DNA from: Georgenia soli
GTDB taxonomy: Bacteria > Actinomycetota > Actinomycetes > Actinomycetales > Actinomycetaceae
Direction: 5' to 3'
DNA: 64,000 nucleotides
Assembly: GCF_002563695.1 (NCBI RefSeq)
Contig: NZ_PDJI01000004.1
Span: 3,596,001-3,660,000, forward strand
Each line of letters opens with the position of its first letter. Position 1 is the first letter of the stretch. Shown here piece after piece: positions 23,829-32,749 of the stretch. The position numbers and the translations under genes are program-made. The notes under the pieces were generated by a model. It saw only the letters and a list, made by a program, of their open reading frames with translations. It searched no databases and was not told the DNA's origin.

Positions 23829-26062
23829 CGATCGACAGCCAGACCACCACGGGCGAGATCGACCTGCAGGCCTGCGAGGACGAGCCCATCCACGTGCCCG
23901 GCGCCGTCCAGCGCCGCGGCGTGCTGCTGGTGGTGGACGACGGCGTCGTCGTCCAGGTCTCCGACAACCTTCGCAACCTCCTCGGTGTCCCGGTCGAGGA
24001 GGCTGTCGGCCATCCGCTCGCCGCCGTGCTGGGGGAGGACGCGGCGTCGAACCTTCGCCTTCCGCAGACCCAGCCCGGCGGCCCGCTCGGCGACGCCCTC
24101 CAGCAGCTGACGATGCGCGGGCGCGACTGGCTTGTCGCCACGCACCTCGGCACGGACGGGTCGGTGCTCGTCGAGGCCGAGCCGCTGCCCCGCGCGGAGG
24201 ACGACGGCACCCCGGTCGCCACCGTCTTCCAGCAGGCCCACGCGGTGCTGCGGGAGGCGGCCGGGGCATCGACCGTCGAGGAGATCTACGAGCTCGCCGC
24301 CCGCGGCGTGCGCCGGCTCACCGGCTTCGACCGCGTGATGATGTACCGCTTCGACCGCGACTACAACGGCCAGGTGGTCGCCGAGGACCGCCGCGACGAC
24401 CTCGAGCCGTACCTCGGCCTGCACTACCCGGCGTCGGACATCCCCGCCCAGGCCCGGGCGCTGTACGAGAAGAACCTCATCAGGCTCATCTCCGACACCG
24501 AGACGCCCACCGCCCGCCTCGTCCCGCCGCTGCACCCGCGCACCGGCGCGCCGACCGACCTCACCTACTCCACCTTGCGCGCCGTCTCGCCGGTGCACGT
24601 GCAGTACCTGCGCAACATGGGCGTCAGCTCGTCGATGTCCATCTCCCTCCTCGACGACGGCCGCCTGTGGGGCATGGTCGCCTGCCACCACGTCTCGGGC
24701 CCGCACACCCCCTCGCTCGAGGTCCGCGCCGGGACCGAGACGCTCGCCGCCGGCCTGTCCCTGCAGGCCGTTGTCCGCGCCGCTGCCGACCGCGCCCGCC
24801 ACGCCCAGACCGTCGCCGACGAGCTGCGGCGCCTGACCGGCCTGACCGACGACGTGCCGCTCGCCCAGGCCGTCGCGCAGCGCCGCCTGCTCGAGCTCCT
24901 CGACACGGACGGGCTGATGGTGCGCGTCGGCGGCACCTCCGCCGCCGTCGGCGTCGTCCCGCCCGACCCGGCCGCCGTCGTCCGGGCGCTGCGCGAGCAG
25001 GAGGACGGCTCCGCCGTCGCCGACACCTCCGGCCTGCGCGCGTGCGACGCCCTCGCCGCCGCCCTGCCCGACCACGGCGACCTCGGCGAGGTGGCCGGCG
25101 CGCTCGTCGTGCCGCTGCCCGACGGCGACTCCCTCGCCCTGTTCCGTCGCGAGGTCACGCGCGAGGTCGCCTGGGGCGGCAACCCGGAAGAGAAGCCCCT
25201 CACCATCGACGACGACGGCGTCGGCCACCTCGGCCCGCGCCGCTCCTTCTCCACGTGGCAGCAGGTCGTGCGCGGCACCTCGCGTCCCTGGTCCGCCGAG
25301 GACGTCGAGGCGGCCGCCGCGGTGCGCCGCCTCGTCGTCGAGATGCTCTACCGCCGCACCCGGCCCGACCTCGGCGCGGCCCTCGCGCTGCAGCGCTCCT
25401 CCCTGCCCCAGCGGCTGCCGCAGCCCGACGGCTGGCAGGTCACCGCGCGGTACCGCCCCGCCGACGGCGGCAAGGTCGGCGGGGACTGGTACGACAGCTT
25501 CGAGCTCGCCTCGGGCCGCGTGGCCCTGGTGGTCGGTGACGTCGCCGGACACGGGCTCGCCGCGGCGTCGTCCATGAACCAGCTGCGCAACGGCCTGCGC
25601 TCCCTCCTCGTCGCGCACGACGGCGCAGCCGGCCCGGCGCTCGAGGCGCTGGACCGGCTGGCCAAGCAGCTGCTGCCCGGCGAGATGGCGACCCTGTGGG
25701 TCGGGGTGCTCGATCCTGCCACCGGAACCGTTGACTACGTCAGCGCCGGCCACCTCGCGCCGCTGCTGGTCCGCGACGGCGAGGCCCGGTTCGACAAGGC
25801 CGTGCGCAACCCGCCGCTCGGCTTCCTGCGCGGGCGTCCCGACGTCGGCACGCTCACCCTGAGACCGGGGGAGTCGCTCCTGGTGTTCAGCGACGGTCTG
25901 GTCGAGCAACGGCGGGCGGTCATCATGCGCCGCCTGGAGGAGCTGCGGACCACCGCCGCGGTCACCCTCGACCTCGAGGTGCTCGAGCACCGGATGACCG
26001 GGCTGGAGTCCGGGGACGACGCCACCATGCTGCTGGTCACCGCGGCGCCGCTGCAGGAGTGA
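23825..26062 (+). CDS. bacteriophytochrome with SpoIIE-type PP2C phosphatase output
   Basis: A 745-residue red/far-red photoreceptor. In order it has a PAS domain with biliverdin-binding Cys17 (QACEDEPIHVPGAVQRRG), a GAF domain with PASDIP (202-207), His258 and the ACHH pair (His288), and a PHY domain with tongue motifs WGGNPEEKP (450-458) and PRRSF (471-475). From about 515 to the end lies a PP2C/SpoIIE phosphatase: GGDWYD (552-557), GDVAGHG (571-577), LLVFSDGLVEQR and DDATMLLV, supplying the metal-binding aspartates. There is no histidine-kinase module. Light should therefore control a Ser/Thr phosphatase, probably acting on an anti-sigma-factor antagonist encoded elsewhere. The gene overlaps heme oxygenase by 4 bp, coupling chromophore and receptor. 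Confidence 0.93.
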   Translation: MTIDSQTTTGEIDLQACEDEPIHVPGAVQRRGVLLVVDDGVVVQVSDNLRNLLGVPVEEAVGHPLAAVLGEDAASNLRLPQTQPGGPLGDALQQLTMRGRDWLVATHLGTDGSVLVEAEPLPRAEDDGTPVATVFQQAHAVLREAAGASTVEEIYELAARGVRRLTGFDRVMMYRFDRDYNGQVVAEDRRDDLEPYLGLHYPASDIPAQARALYEKNLIRLISDTETPTARLVPPLHPRTGAPTDLTYSTLRAVSPVHVQYLRNMGVSSSMSISLLDDGRLWGMVACHHVSGPHTPSLEVRAGTETLAAGLSLQAVVRAAADRARHAQTVADELRRLTGLTDDVPLAQAVAQRRLLELLDTDGLMVRVGGTSAAVGVVPPDPAAVVRALREQEDGSAVADTSGLRACDALAAALPDHGDLGEVAGALVVPLPDGDSLALFRREVTREVAWGGNPEEKPLTIDDDGVGHLGPRRSFSTWQQVVRGTSRPWSAEDVEAAAAVRRLVVEMLYRRTRPDLGAALALQRSSLPQRLPQPDGWQVTARYRPADGGKVGGDWYDSFELASGRVALVVGDVAGHGLAAASSMNQLRNGLRSLLVAHDGAAGPALEALDRLAKQLLPGEMATLWVGVLDPATGTVDYVSAGHLAPLLVRDGEARFDKAVRNPPLGFLRGRPDVGTLTLRPGESLLVFSDGLVEQRRAVIMRRLEELRTTAAVTLDLEVLEHRMTGLESGDDATMLLVTAAPLQE

Positions 26063-26322
26063 GCTGCCGGTGACAAGGGGGGCGGTCGGCGCGTTACGGA
26101 CTTGCTGCCGGTATTGATCAGCCGGAGTCGTCGCTGGTCCAAGATTTCAGTTGGCGGTGGCAGTACAGCGCCGCCTCCGGGACAGGCGCGAGGCGTAGGA
26201 GGTGGCGCCACTCCCGGCACCGGTTTTGGGGGGATGATGCCCGGCGGTAGCGCGCAGACGGCGCCACGTTGTCGTCCGTGGACGTCTTTTCGCCGCTTCG
26301 CGAAACGGGTGGGCACGACGCC

Positions 26323-26790
26323 CTAACGCCAGAACCGGACGAGCCAGCGCTCCGGGCCCAGGCCGGGCAGGAGGTCGAGGTTGCCCCGTTCGAACTCGGC
26401 GTCCATCTGGTCCTGGAGGGCCAGGGCCTTCTCGCGGCCCGCGACATGGACGTCCACGTTCCATCTCCCGGCGGTGATGCCGAGGTCCGGGTACCGCACC
26501 TCGCCGCCGTCCAGGTTCTCCAGCAGGAGGTCGCCGCTGGGAAGGTTCATCACCACCTTCTCCAGCGCGGTGATCCACGGATCGGCCAGCGGTGCCGGTG
26601 CTTGGTCGTGGCTCTCGATGCCGACCGTCGCGTACATGACGTCACCCGCGCAGGCCAGCACGATCGACTGGTCGTCGTGGGCTGCCATCCGGGGCGGGGT
26701 CGGGAGGGCGGCTGTCGGAGCGCCGGCGTCGACGTAGAGCGTGCCGCGTGCCACGTCGAGCACCAGCTCCGCGGCGGCAACCACAGCCAT
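26323..26790 (-). CDS. conserved hypothetical protein
   Basis: A 155-residue soluble protein without signal peptide, membrane segments or a motif I recognise. It looks like a small beta-rich domain (VLACAGDVMYATVGIE, GRWNVDVHVAGREKALALQDQM) and ends WLVRFWR. The ATG at 26790 follows GGAGAG. It converges on the phytochrome gene with a 260-bp gap in between in which I see no further gene, so an operon relation is excluded. Confidence 0.6.
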   Translation of the reverse strand: MAVVAAAELVLDVARGTLYVDAGAPTAALPTPPRMAAHDDQSIVLACAGDVMYATVGIESHDQAPAPLADPWITALEKVVMNLPSGDLLLENLDGGEVRYPDLGITAGRWNVDVHVAGREKALALQDQMDAEFERGNLDLLPGLGPERWLVRFWR

Positions 26791-27128
26791 CCGTGCTCTC
26801 CGTTCGCTGCTCGTCCTCCTTGACGGCCGGTCGGCCCACCTCGTTGCGCAAGGCGTCGATTACCCCATCGGGGGGCGACGTGCGGATCGCCTCCCGGGCT
26901 GATCGACGCCACTCTGGCGACCCTACCCGCGACCTGCGCGAGATGGGTGCTACGTCAAACGGGACGGGATATGGGCCGGACTGTTCGCGCTCGTGCATCC
27001 CTGCCAGATAGGCGCCGCGGAGATGCGGGCGGGACGACTGCGGGCAACCGGCGGCAACTATTTGTGACCCGGGTAACGGCCGGACATGGTTCGGATGTCC
27101 TGCTTCACGACAAGGAGTTGCCCACGCA
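26791..27128. other. 338-bp divergent intergenic region
   Basis: Separates the hypothetical gene (minus) from the secreted hydrolase (plus). AAGGAG at 27112-27117 is the likely ribosome site of the hydrolase. I find no other gene, hairpin or clear promoter boxes. Confidence 0.5.
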
Positions 27129-28679
27129 ATGTTGCGACCAAGATTCCGCCGTTCGCTCGCCGCCGCGTCCGGCGCGGCAGTGCTCTCGACCGTCCTCGTC
27201 GCCGGCCCTGCGTCGGCGCAGGAGGACGTGACGACCGAGCAGATCTCCGCCGTCCCCGAGGTCACGCACGTGCCCCGCACCGAGGACTCGTACCCCTTCA
27301 ACGCCGCCGACCACGCCCGGGTGCCGGTCGACCTGGCCGCGCACGGCTACGTCGAGGAGGAGTACTTCCTCTCCGGCAACGCCAACGTCTACACCGAGGC
27401 CGATGGCACCCTCGCCGTCGAGAGGACCGCTGTCCCGTACACCAACCGGATCCTGGTGCGGCACCCGGCCCACGCGAACAAGGCGTCCGGCGCCGTGTTC
27501 GTCGACATCTACAACGCCTCGAACGGGTACGACATCGAGGACATGTGGCGCCGGCTCTCCACCAACATCCTCGCCGAGGGGCACACCTACGTGGGCGTGA
27601 CCTCCAAGCCGATCAACGTCGACGCCCTGTACAACTTCGACGCGGAGCGCTACGAGGACCTCTCGTGGTTCGACGAGGAGTGCGGCGAGACGTACGAGCC
27701 GACCGGCACGCCCGAGGAGTTCGAGGCGCGCGGCGGCCCGTGGGGCGAGGTGCCCTGCACCGAGACCGGGCTGGTGTGGGACATCCTCACCCAGACCGGC
27801 AACGCGCTGCGTGACCCCGAGGCGGGCGCCGAGATCCTCGGCGGGACCCCGCTGCGCTCGCTGTTCCTCATCGGCCAGTCGCAGTCGTCGATGTACCTCA
27901 ACACCTACGTCAACAACTTCCACCTCCCCGTGCAGGAGGCGCAGGGCGGCAACGTCTGGGACGGGTACCTCAGCGCCGCCGGCAACTGGATGGAGCGCCC
28001 GCTGAACGACGCCGAGGGCGGCGCGAGCGGTCTCGTGACCGTCGACGGCCCGGAGACCCCCGTCGAGGTGGACGTGCCCTGGATCAGCGTCGACTCCGAG
28101 TCCGACGCGGCGCTGTTCCCGGCCCAGGCGCTGCTGCCGCGTGACCTGGCCGAGAACTCGCGCGTGTGGCAGATCCCGGGCACGGGGCACACCTACTCGA
28201 TGTCCCCGGTGGTGCCCGACAACGCCGAGCTGATCAAGGCGGGCCGGCCCGGCCGGGTGTTCCCGACCGCCTACACCCCGTACCCGATGGAGCCGGCGAT
28301 GATCGCCGCGGGGCAGGCCCTCATCGACAACCACCAGAAGGGGAAGGCGCTGCCGGCCAGCGCCTGGTTCGAGCGCGACGCGCAGGGCAACCTCGTGCGC
28401 GACGAGAACGGCAACGTCCTCGGCGGCGTGCGCTACGGGCTCATGGAGCTGGGGCTCGCCGAATTCAAGGGCTACGCCACCCCGGGCGACATGAACGGCG
28501 TCGCGGACCCGATCTCTGAGGACGAGTTCTACGCGAGCTGGAACAACCGCTCGCAGTACCTGGCCAAGCAGCGGGCCTTCGACAACGGCCTGCGCCAGGC
28601 GGGCTACCTCACCGCCGACGGCCAGCAGCTCTTCGCCGAGCGCGCCAACCTCGTCCTCGACGAGATCGGCATCCCGTGA
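27129..28679 (+). CDS. secreted alpha/beta-hydrolase domain protein
   Basis: A 516-residue exported enzyme. Residues 1-30 form a Sec signal peptide (basic start, long Ala/Val core, cleavage near GPASAQ). The mature part matches the alpha/beta hydrolase domain family PF20091 (Abhydrolase_10). The nucleophile elbow is LIGQSQSS (Ser about 245-247), a Gly-x-Ser-x-Ser form, and the catalytic His is probably in GTGHTY near 355. Substrate is unknown; related proteins are esterase-like. The start is set by AAGGAG 11-12 bases upstream. It appears to be a single-gene unit ending at a strong terminator hairpin. Confidence 0.82.
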   Translation: MLRPRFRRSLAAASGAAVLSTVLVAGPASAQEDVTTEQISAVPEVTHVPRTEDSYPFNAADHARVPVDLAAHGYVEEEYFLSGNANVYTEADGTLAVERTAVPYTNRILVRHPAHANKASGAVFVDIYNASNGYDIEDMWRRLSTNILAEGHTYVGVTSKPINVDALYNFDAERYEDLSWFDEECGETYEPTGTPEEFEARGGPWGEVPCTETGLVWDILTQTGNALRDPEAGAEILGGTPLRSLFLIGQSQSSMYLNTYVNNFHLPVQEAQGGNVWDGYLSAAGNWMERPLNDAEGGASGLVTVDGPETPVEVDVPWISVDSESDAALFPAQALLPRDLAENSRVWQIPGTGHTYSMSPVVPDNAELIKAGRPGRVFPTAYTPYPMEPAMIAAGQALIDNHQKGKALPASAWFERDAQGNLVRDENGNVLGGVRYGLMELGLAEFKGYATPGDMNGVADPISEDEFYASWNNRSQYLAKQRAFDNGLRQAGYLTADGQQLFAERANLVLDEIGIP

Positions 28680-28708
28680 CGCGGTAGAGACCGCGCCTGA
28701 GAACGGCA

Positions 28709-28765
28709 CAGGATCGGGCGGTGGCGCCTCCGGGGAACCGGAGCGCGTCACCGCCCGTCCTGTTT
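28709..28765. terminator. strong bidirectional terminator
   Basis: The stem CAGGA(T)CGGGCGGTG pairs with CACCGCCCGTCCTG, with a small bulge and an inner CTCCGG/CCGGAG hairpin, ending in TTTC. It lies between the hydrolase stop (28679) and the end of a convergent small gene (28789). Confidence 0.75.
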
Positions 28766-28788
28766 CTCCGGTCTACCCGCCGCTGCCG

Positions 28789-29058
28789 TCAGGCTGGGGT
28801 GGGCGGCACGGCTTCCCGACGGCGGCCGATGCGCATCCCGACGGCGCACGCCAGGGCGAGCAGCCCGGCAAGGGCGGCGCCGAGCCCCACGAACTGCGGC
28901 GCGCCCATCACGAAGACGCGACCCGACGCGACGACGGCTGCGGCCAGTGAGTCGTCGCCCATCCAGGCGAACCACCCACTGGTGGGCACCGCCAGCGCGA
29001 GCGTCAGCCCGCCGGCGAGCAGGAGAAGGCCGAGCCCGACGAGCCAGCGGGTACGCAT
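28789..29058 (-). CDS. small two-span membrane protein
   Basis: An 89-residue hydrophobic protein starting MRTRWLVGLGLLLLAGG, with spans at about 5-28 and 50-75 and a basic tail (GRRREAVPPTPA). I recognise no family. The start at 29058 has no strong ribosome site, so the gene call relies on coding composition and the hydrophobic pattern. The frame stays open upstream to 29475, but that part lies antisense to the SHOCT gene. Confidence 0.5.
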   Translation of the reverse strand: MRTRWLVGLGLLLLAGGLTLALAVPTSGWFAWMGDDSLAAAVVASGRVFVMGAPQFVGLGAALAGLLALACAVGMRIGRRREAVPPTPA

Positions 29059-29187
29059 GGCGGCACAGTACCGGCGCCGCCCGACGTCGCGGCCATACCG
29101 AGGGCGGAAGTACGCAGGCGGAGAGAAGATGGAACGGCGCGGCGACGACGACGCGAGCACGGCTGACCACGCGGAGCGAGGTGGCTG

Positions 29188-29454
29188 ATGATGTACGACT
29201 GGCACGGCATGGGCTGGTGGATGGGCCTGGGCTGGGTGTGGATCATCCTGCTGCTGCTTCTCGTCGGCGTGGTGGTCCTCGTCGTCCTCCTCGTCCGCGG
29301 CCAGCCGGGCGGCGGCGGGCCTCACGGGCAGGACATGCGCGGGCAGGACGTGGGCCGGAGCAGGGCCCGGGCGATCCTCGACGAGCGCTACGCCCGCGGG
29401 GAGATCGACACCACCGAGTACCAGGAGCGGCTGCGCGTCCTGGGCGAGAGGTAG
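29188..29454 (+). CDS. SHOCT-domain small membrane protein
   Basis: An 88-residue protein. A Trp-rich N-terminus (MMYDWHGMGWWMGLGWVW) runs into one membrane span (about 17-37), then a Gly-rich linker. The C-terminal 30 residues form a SHOCT helix pair (RARAILDERYARGEIDTTEYQERLRVL). SHOCT modules are short oligomerisation or interaction domains found at the ends of many bacterial membrane proteins. Function is unknown. GGAGCGAGG precedes two consecutive ATG codons at 29188. The unit ends at a perfect palindrome. Confidence 0.82.
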   Translation: MMYDWHGMGWWMGLGWVWIILLLLLVGVVVLVVLLVRGQPGGGGPHGQDMRGQDVGRSRARAILDERYARGEIDTTEYQERLRVLGER

Positions 29455-29465
29455 CGCGAGGAGGG

Positions 29466-29497
29466 CGACGGCCACGCACCCGGGTGCGTGGCCGTCG
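29466..29497. terminator. perfect 16-bp inverted repeat, bidirectional terminator
   Basis: CGACGGCCACGCACCC is followed directly by its exact reverse complement, forming a very stable hairpin. It lies between the SHOCT gene (ends 29454) and the convergent monooxygenase gene (ends 29515). Confidence 0.8.
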
Positions 29498-29514
29498 TCG
29501 TCGGATCTGCCGGC

Positions 29515-30912
29515 TCAGCCCGGCACGCCGGCACGCCCGCGCACCATCTCCTCGACCTCGGTCGCCTCCGGGGTGGAGAGGTAGCGCTCGAGGGAGTCGT
29601 CCAGCTCGTTGAGCCACGTGGTGTGGTGCTCGGCCGCCATGGTGCCCGTCATGACGGACCGGTGCGGCTTGTCGCGGTAGGTGAGGATGTTGTTCTTCTT
29701 GTCGGCCTTCCACTCGAGGAAGATGCGCACCACCTCGTCGAGGTCGAACATCGGGTAGTCCGTGGCCGTGATGAGGTCCCTGATGTAGTCGGCCTGGAAC
29801 CGCACCTCGTCCGCGTCGCCGTCGAGGGCCTGGAAGCGGGTGCGCCAGGACCGCATGTGGGCGGCCCGTTGCTCGGCGGACGGCAGCTCGGCGCGGCCCA
29901 TGATGAGGTCCCGGACGTACCAGGCCTGGGCGTCGAACATGTTGAAGGTGAACCACTGGTCCTGGGCGCCCAGGTAGAACAGCTTCGGGTTCTTCTGCCA
30001 CACCACGCCGCGGTACAGGCCACCGGGGTAGATGTTGTTGCGGGAGTGCAGGGCGAGGTCCGACGGCAGGAACGGGTACTTGTGCAGGTAGCCGGTGCAC
30101 ATGATGACCGCGTCGAACTCGCGGGTCTGGCCGTCGGAGAAGTGCACCGTCTCGCCGTCGAAGTGGTCCACGATCGGCAGCTCCTCCATGCCCTCGGGCC
30201 AGTCGTAGCCCATGGGCGCGGTGCGGTAGCTCATCGTGACCGCGCGGGCGCCCATCTTGAAGGCCTGCACCCCGATGTCCTCGGCGGAGTACGAGGCGCC
30301 GATCAGCAGCACGCGCTTGTCCGCCAGCTTCTCGGCACCGCGGAAGTCGTGGGCGTGGTGCAGGGTGCCCGGGAAGGTCTCGATGCCCTTGAAGTCCGGG
30401 ACGTTCGGGTAGGAGAAGTGGCCGGTGGCGACGATGACCCGGTCGAACTCGGAGGAGGAGGTGGTCTGTGACTTCAGGTTCTCCACGGTCACCGTGAAGT
30501 TGTCCTCCTCGCGGTTGTACTCGACCCAGCGCACGGCGGTCGAGAACTGGACCTTGTCCTTGACGTTGGACCTACGGACGCGGCCGTCGATGTAGTCCCA
30601 CAGCGCCGCACGCGGCGGGTAGGAGGAGACCGGCCGGCCGAAGTGCTGGTCGAAGGTGTACTCGGCGAACTCCAGGGCCTCCTTCGGGGCGTTCGACCAC
30701 AGGTTGCGGTACATGGACGAGTGCACCGGCTCGCCGTGCCGGTCGATGCCGCTGCGCCAGTTGTAGTTCCACTGCCCGCCCCAGTCGTCCTGCTTCTCGT
30801 AGCAGACGATGTCGGGGATCTGGGCCCCCGCCTGCTGCGCGGACGTGAACGCCCGCAGTGCCGCCATGCCGCTCGGGCCGGCTCCGATGATCGCAATTCG
30901 CTGCTTGGACAC
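29515..30912 (-). CDS. flavin-containing monooxygenase, trimethylamine-monooxygenase-like
   Basis: A 465-residue FAD/NADPH monooxygenase. The FAD loop is IIGAGPSGMAAL; WGGQWNYNWRSGIDRHGEPVH follows with HSSMYRNLWSNAPKE. The FMO identity motif is FPGTLHHAHDF, and the NADPH loop is LLIGASYSAEDIG. The near-complete match of these blocks to bacterial trimethylamine monooxygenase (Tmm) suggests oxidation of trimethylamine to its N-oxide, although related enzymes take other amines or sulfides. The start is the GTG at 30912 (VSKQRIAIIG), with GGAAGGGAAG before it; the open frame upstream is Arg/Pro-rich. No TMAO demethylase (Tdm) gene is adjacent. Confidence 0.85.
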   Translation of the reverse strand: MSKQRIAIIGAGPSGMAALRAFTSAQQAGAQIPDIVCYEKQDDWGGQWNYNWRSGIDRHGEPVHSSMYRNLWSNAPKEALEFAEYTFDQHFGRPVSSYPPRAALWDYIDGRVRRSNVKDKVQFSTAVRWVEYNREEDNFTVTVENLKSQTTSSSEFDRVIVATGHFSYPNVPDFKGIETFPGTLHHAHDFRGAEKLADKRVLLIGASYSAEDIGVQAFKMGARAVTMSYRTAPMGYDWPEGMEELPIVDHFDGETVHFSDGQTREFDAVIMCTGYLHKYPFLPSDLALHSRNNIYPGGLYRGVVWQKNPKLFYLGAQDQWFTFNMFDAQAWYVRDLIMGRAELPSAEQRAAHMRSWRTRFQALDGDADEVRFQADYIRDLITATDYPMFDLDEVVRIFLEWKADKKNNILTYRDKPHRSVMTGTMAAEHHTTWLNELDDSLERYLSTPEATEVEEMVRGRAGVPG

Positions 30913-31229
30913 AGCTTCCCTTCCGGCCGCTCCCGGCCTACTCGTCCGGCGACGGGTCAGGTGGAGCGAACCTTCGCGGGCGCCCTGCGCCACCGCGTCA
31001 ACACCTGGCCTCACGTCCGCCCAGAACGGACCTCGCGCGCACGATCTTTCGTGGCGGGTCCCTGGGCGCGGCGCCCGGGCGGGCGCCGACCAAGCGCTGA
31101 CATTAGCAAACTCTTGCCATTGCATGGTTTTTGTGGCCCGCTATGGAAAGTGGAGCCCTCACAGCGCTCAGCAGGAAATCGGCGTGGAGCGCAGAAAGCG
31201 ATCGGTCCCAGGTGGTGCCCGCGCCGTTC
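30913..31229. other. 317-bp intergenic region
   Basis: Lies between the end of an MFS gene (31230, minus) and the monooxygenase start. It is relatively AT-rich around 31100-31150, so it probably holds the monooxygenase promoter. A short inverted repeat, CCAT-TGC-ATGG (31117-31127), is the only symmetric element I see. No gene is evident. Confidence 0.45.
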
Positions 31230-32525
31230 TCAGTCGCCCGAGCGGGGCGTCCCCTGTGGTTCGCCGTGCCGCGCCTCCCGGAACGGGGAGGCGGCCAGGC
31301 CCGCGGCGACGACGGCGAAGCCCGCCGCGCCCGCCCAGAGGACGGGGCGGTAGCCGACGGCGTCCGCGAGCACCCCGCCGAGCGGGGCGCCGACGACGAT
31401 CATCGCCCTGTTCACGGACCGCCTGGTCGCGTTCGTCCGCCCCTGGAAGGCGTCGGGCGTGACGGCCTGCCAGTAGCCCATCTCGTTCGCGTTCTCCAGC
31501 CCCATCGCGAACCCGTGCAGCAGCTGGCCGGCCCCGAGCACCGCTACGGCAACCCAGACGCCCGCGCCGTCGGGCGTGAGCGCGATCAGGATCCAGGCGA
31601 GGGGCATCGCCGCCCGGCTCGCGACGACCGTGCGCCCGGCGCCCCAGCGAAGACCGGCCCGGGTGGAGAAGAGGCTGCCGCCCAGCGCACCGACGCCCCC
31701 GGCGGCGAGCGTGATGCTGAGCCCGAAGGCGTCGAGCCCGAGACCGAGCAGGGCGAACGGGACGAACGCGGTGGCCAGCATGCTGTTGCACAGGAACCAC
31801 CCGTGCGTGCTGAGGGCCAGCGGGGCGAGGGTGCGGTGACCGTAGACCCAGCGCAGCCCGTCGGCGATCTCGCTGCGGAGCCGCCGCCGCGCGCCGTCCG
31901 CAGCGGAGGCGACCGTCTCGCTCACCTTCAGCCGCGCGACCATCACGGCCGAGAACAGGAACGTGAGCGCGTCGGCGAGCACGGCCACGGGCGCGCCGAG
32001 CGCGGTGACCAGGCCGCCCGCGAGCAGCGGGCCGGACGTCTGGGCCACGGCCCCGCTCTGGTCCAGCCGGGCGTTGGCCGCCAGCAGCGCGGACCGCGGC
32101 ACCAGCCGCGGGAGGAAGGACTGGGAGGCGGCGTCGTGCAGCAGCGACAGCGCGCCGAACGCGGCGACGACCACCAGCAGCACCGGCAGGCTCAGCACGT
32201 CCAGCAGCCACAGCGCCGGGATCAGCCCCAGCAGGACCGCGCGGCCGAGGTCGGTGACCACCAGCACCGGCCTGCGGCGCCGACGGTCCAGCAGCGCGCC
32301 GACCACCAGGCCGAGGGCGAGGTAGGGCAGCCAGCGGGTGGCGTTGAGCAGCCCGACGTCCGTCGCCGTCCCGCCGAGCGTGACCACCACCAGCACCTGC
32401 AGGGCCAGGACGGTGACATGGTTGCCGAGCTCCGAGACGGAGGCCGCCGCCCAGAACGCCGCGAACCCGGGGAGCCGGAAGACGTCGCGGCTCCGGGCGC
32501 CGTCGTCGTCGGTATCGGACGTCAC
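31230..32525 (-). CDS. MFS transporter (12-span, macrolide-exporter type)
   Basis: A 431-residue major facilitator protein with about twelve spans and the loop DRRRRRPVLVVTDLGRA between spans 2 and 3. This is the shape of the MefA/enterobactin-exporter (MFS_3) group, which export drugs or siderophores. GRTNATRRSVNRA near span 10 fits the same group. The GTG at 32525 (VTSDTDDD) is my start; the frame continues upstream to 32720 but is Arg/Pro-rich there. The ribosome site is weak. It is divergent from the permease gene. Confidence 0.8.
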   Translation of the reverse strand: MTSDTDDDGARSRDVFRLPGFAAFWAAASVSELGNHVTVLALQVLVVVTLGGTATDVGLLNATRWLPYLALGLVVGALLDRRRRRPVLVVTDLGRAVLLGLIPALWLLDVLSLPVLLVVVAAFGALSLLHDAASQSFLPRLVPRSALLAANARLDQSGAVAQTSGPLLAGGLVTALGAPVAVLADALTFLFSAVMVARLKVSETVASAADGARRRLRSEIADGLRWVYGHRTLAPLALSTHGWFLCNSMLATAFVPFALLGLGLDAFGLSITLAAGGVGALGGSLFSTRAGLRWGAGRTVVASRAAMPLAWILIALTPDGAGVWVAVAVLGAGQLLHGFAMGLENANEMGYWQAVTPDAFQGRTNATRRSVNRAMIVVGAPLGGVLADAVGYRPVLWAGAAGFAVVAAGLAASPFREARHGEPQGTPRSGD

Positions 32526-32749
32526 CCGGCCATCATGCCGACCCGGACGTCCGGTCGGAAGGAGATATGCCCTCGCCGGGACGACCGTCGGGACCCCCAC
32601 GCGGCGCGACGACGTGCTCGTTCCCGAGCCCCGCGGCGTCGCCGTCGGACGCGTGCGGACAAAGCTCCGTACAGGGTGCGCGATGCCCGACGGAGTGCTT
32701 ACCTTTTCGCCGTTGGGCACTTCCTGCGACGCAGCGGAAGGAGCGCGCC

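Noticed and set aside
28789..29475. Longer version of the small minus-strand membrane protein
   Set aside because: The extra N-terminal part lies opposite the SHOCT gene, which has a strong ribosome site and a recognisable domain.
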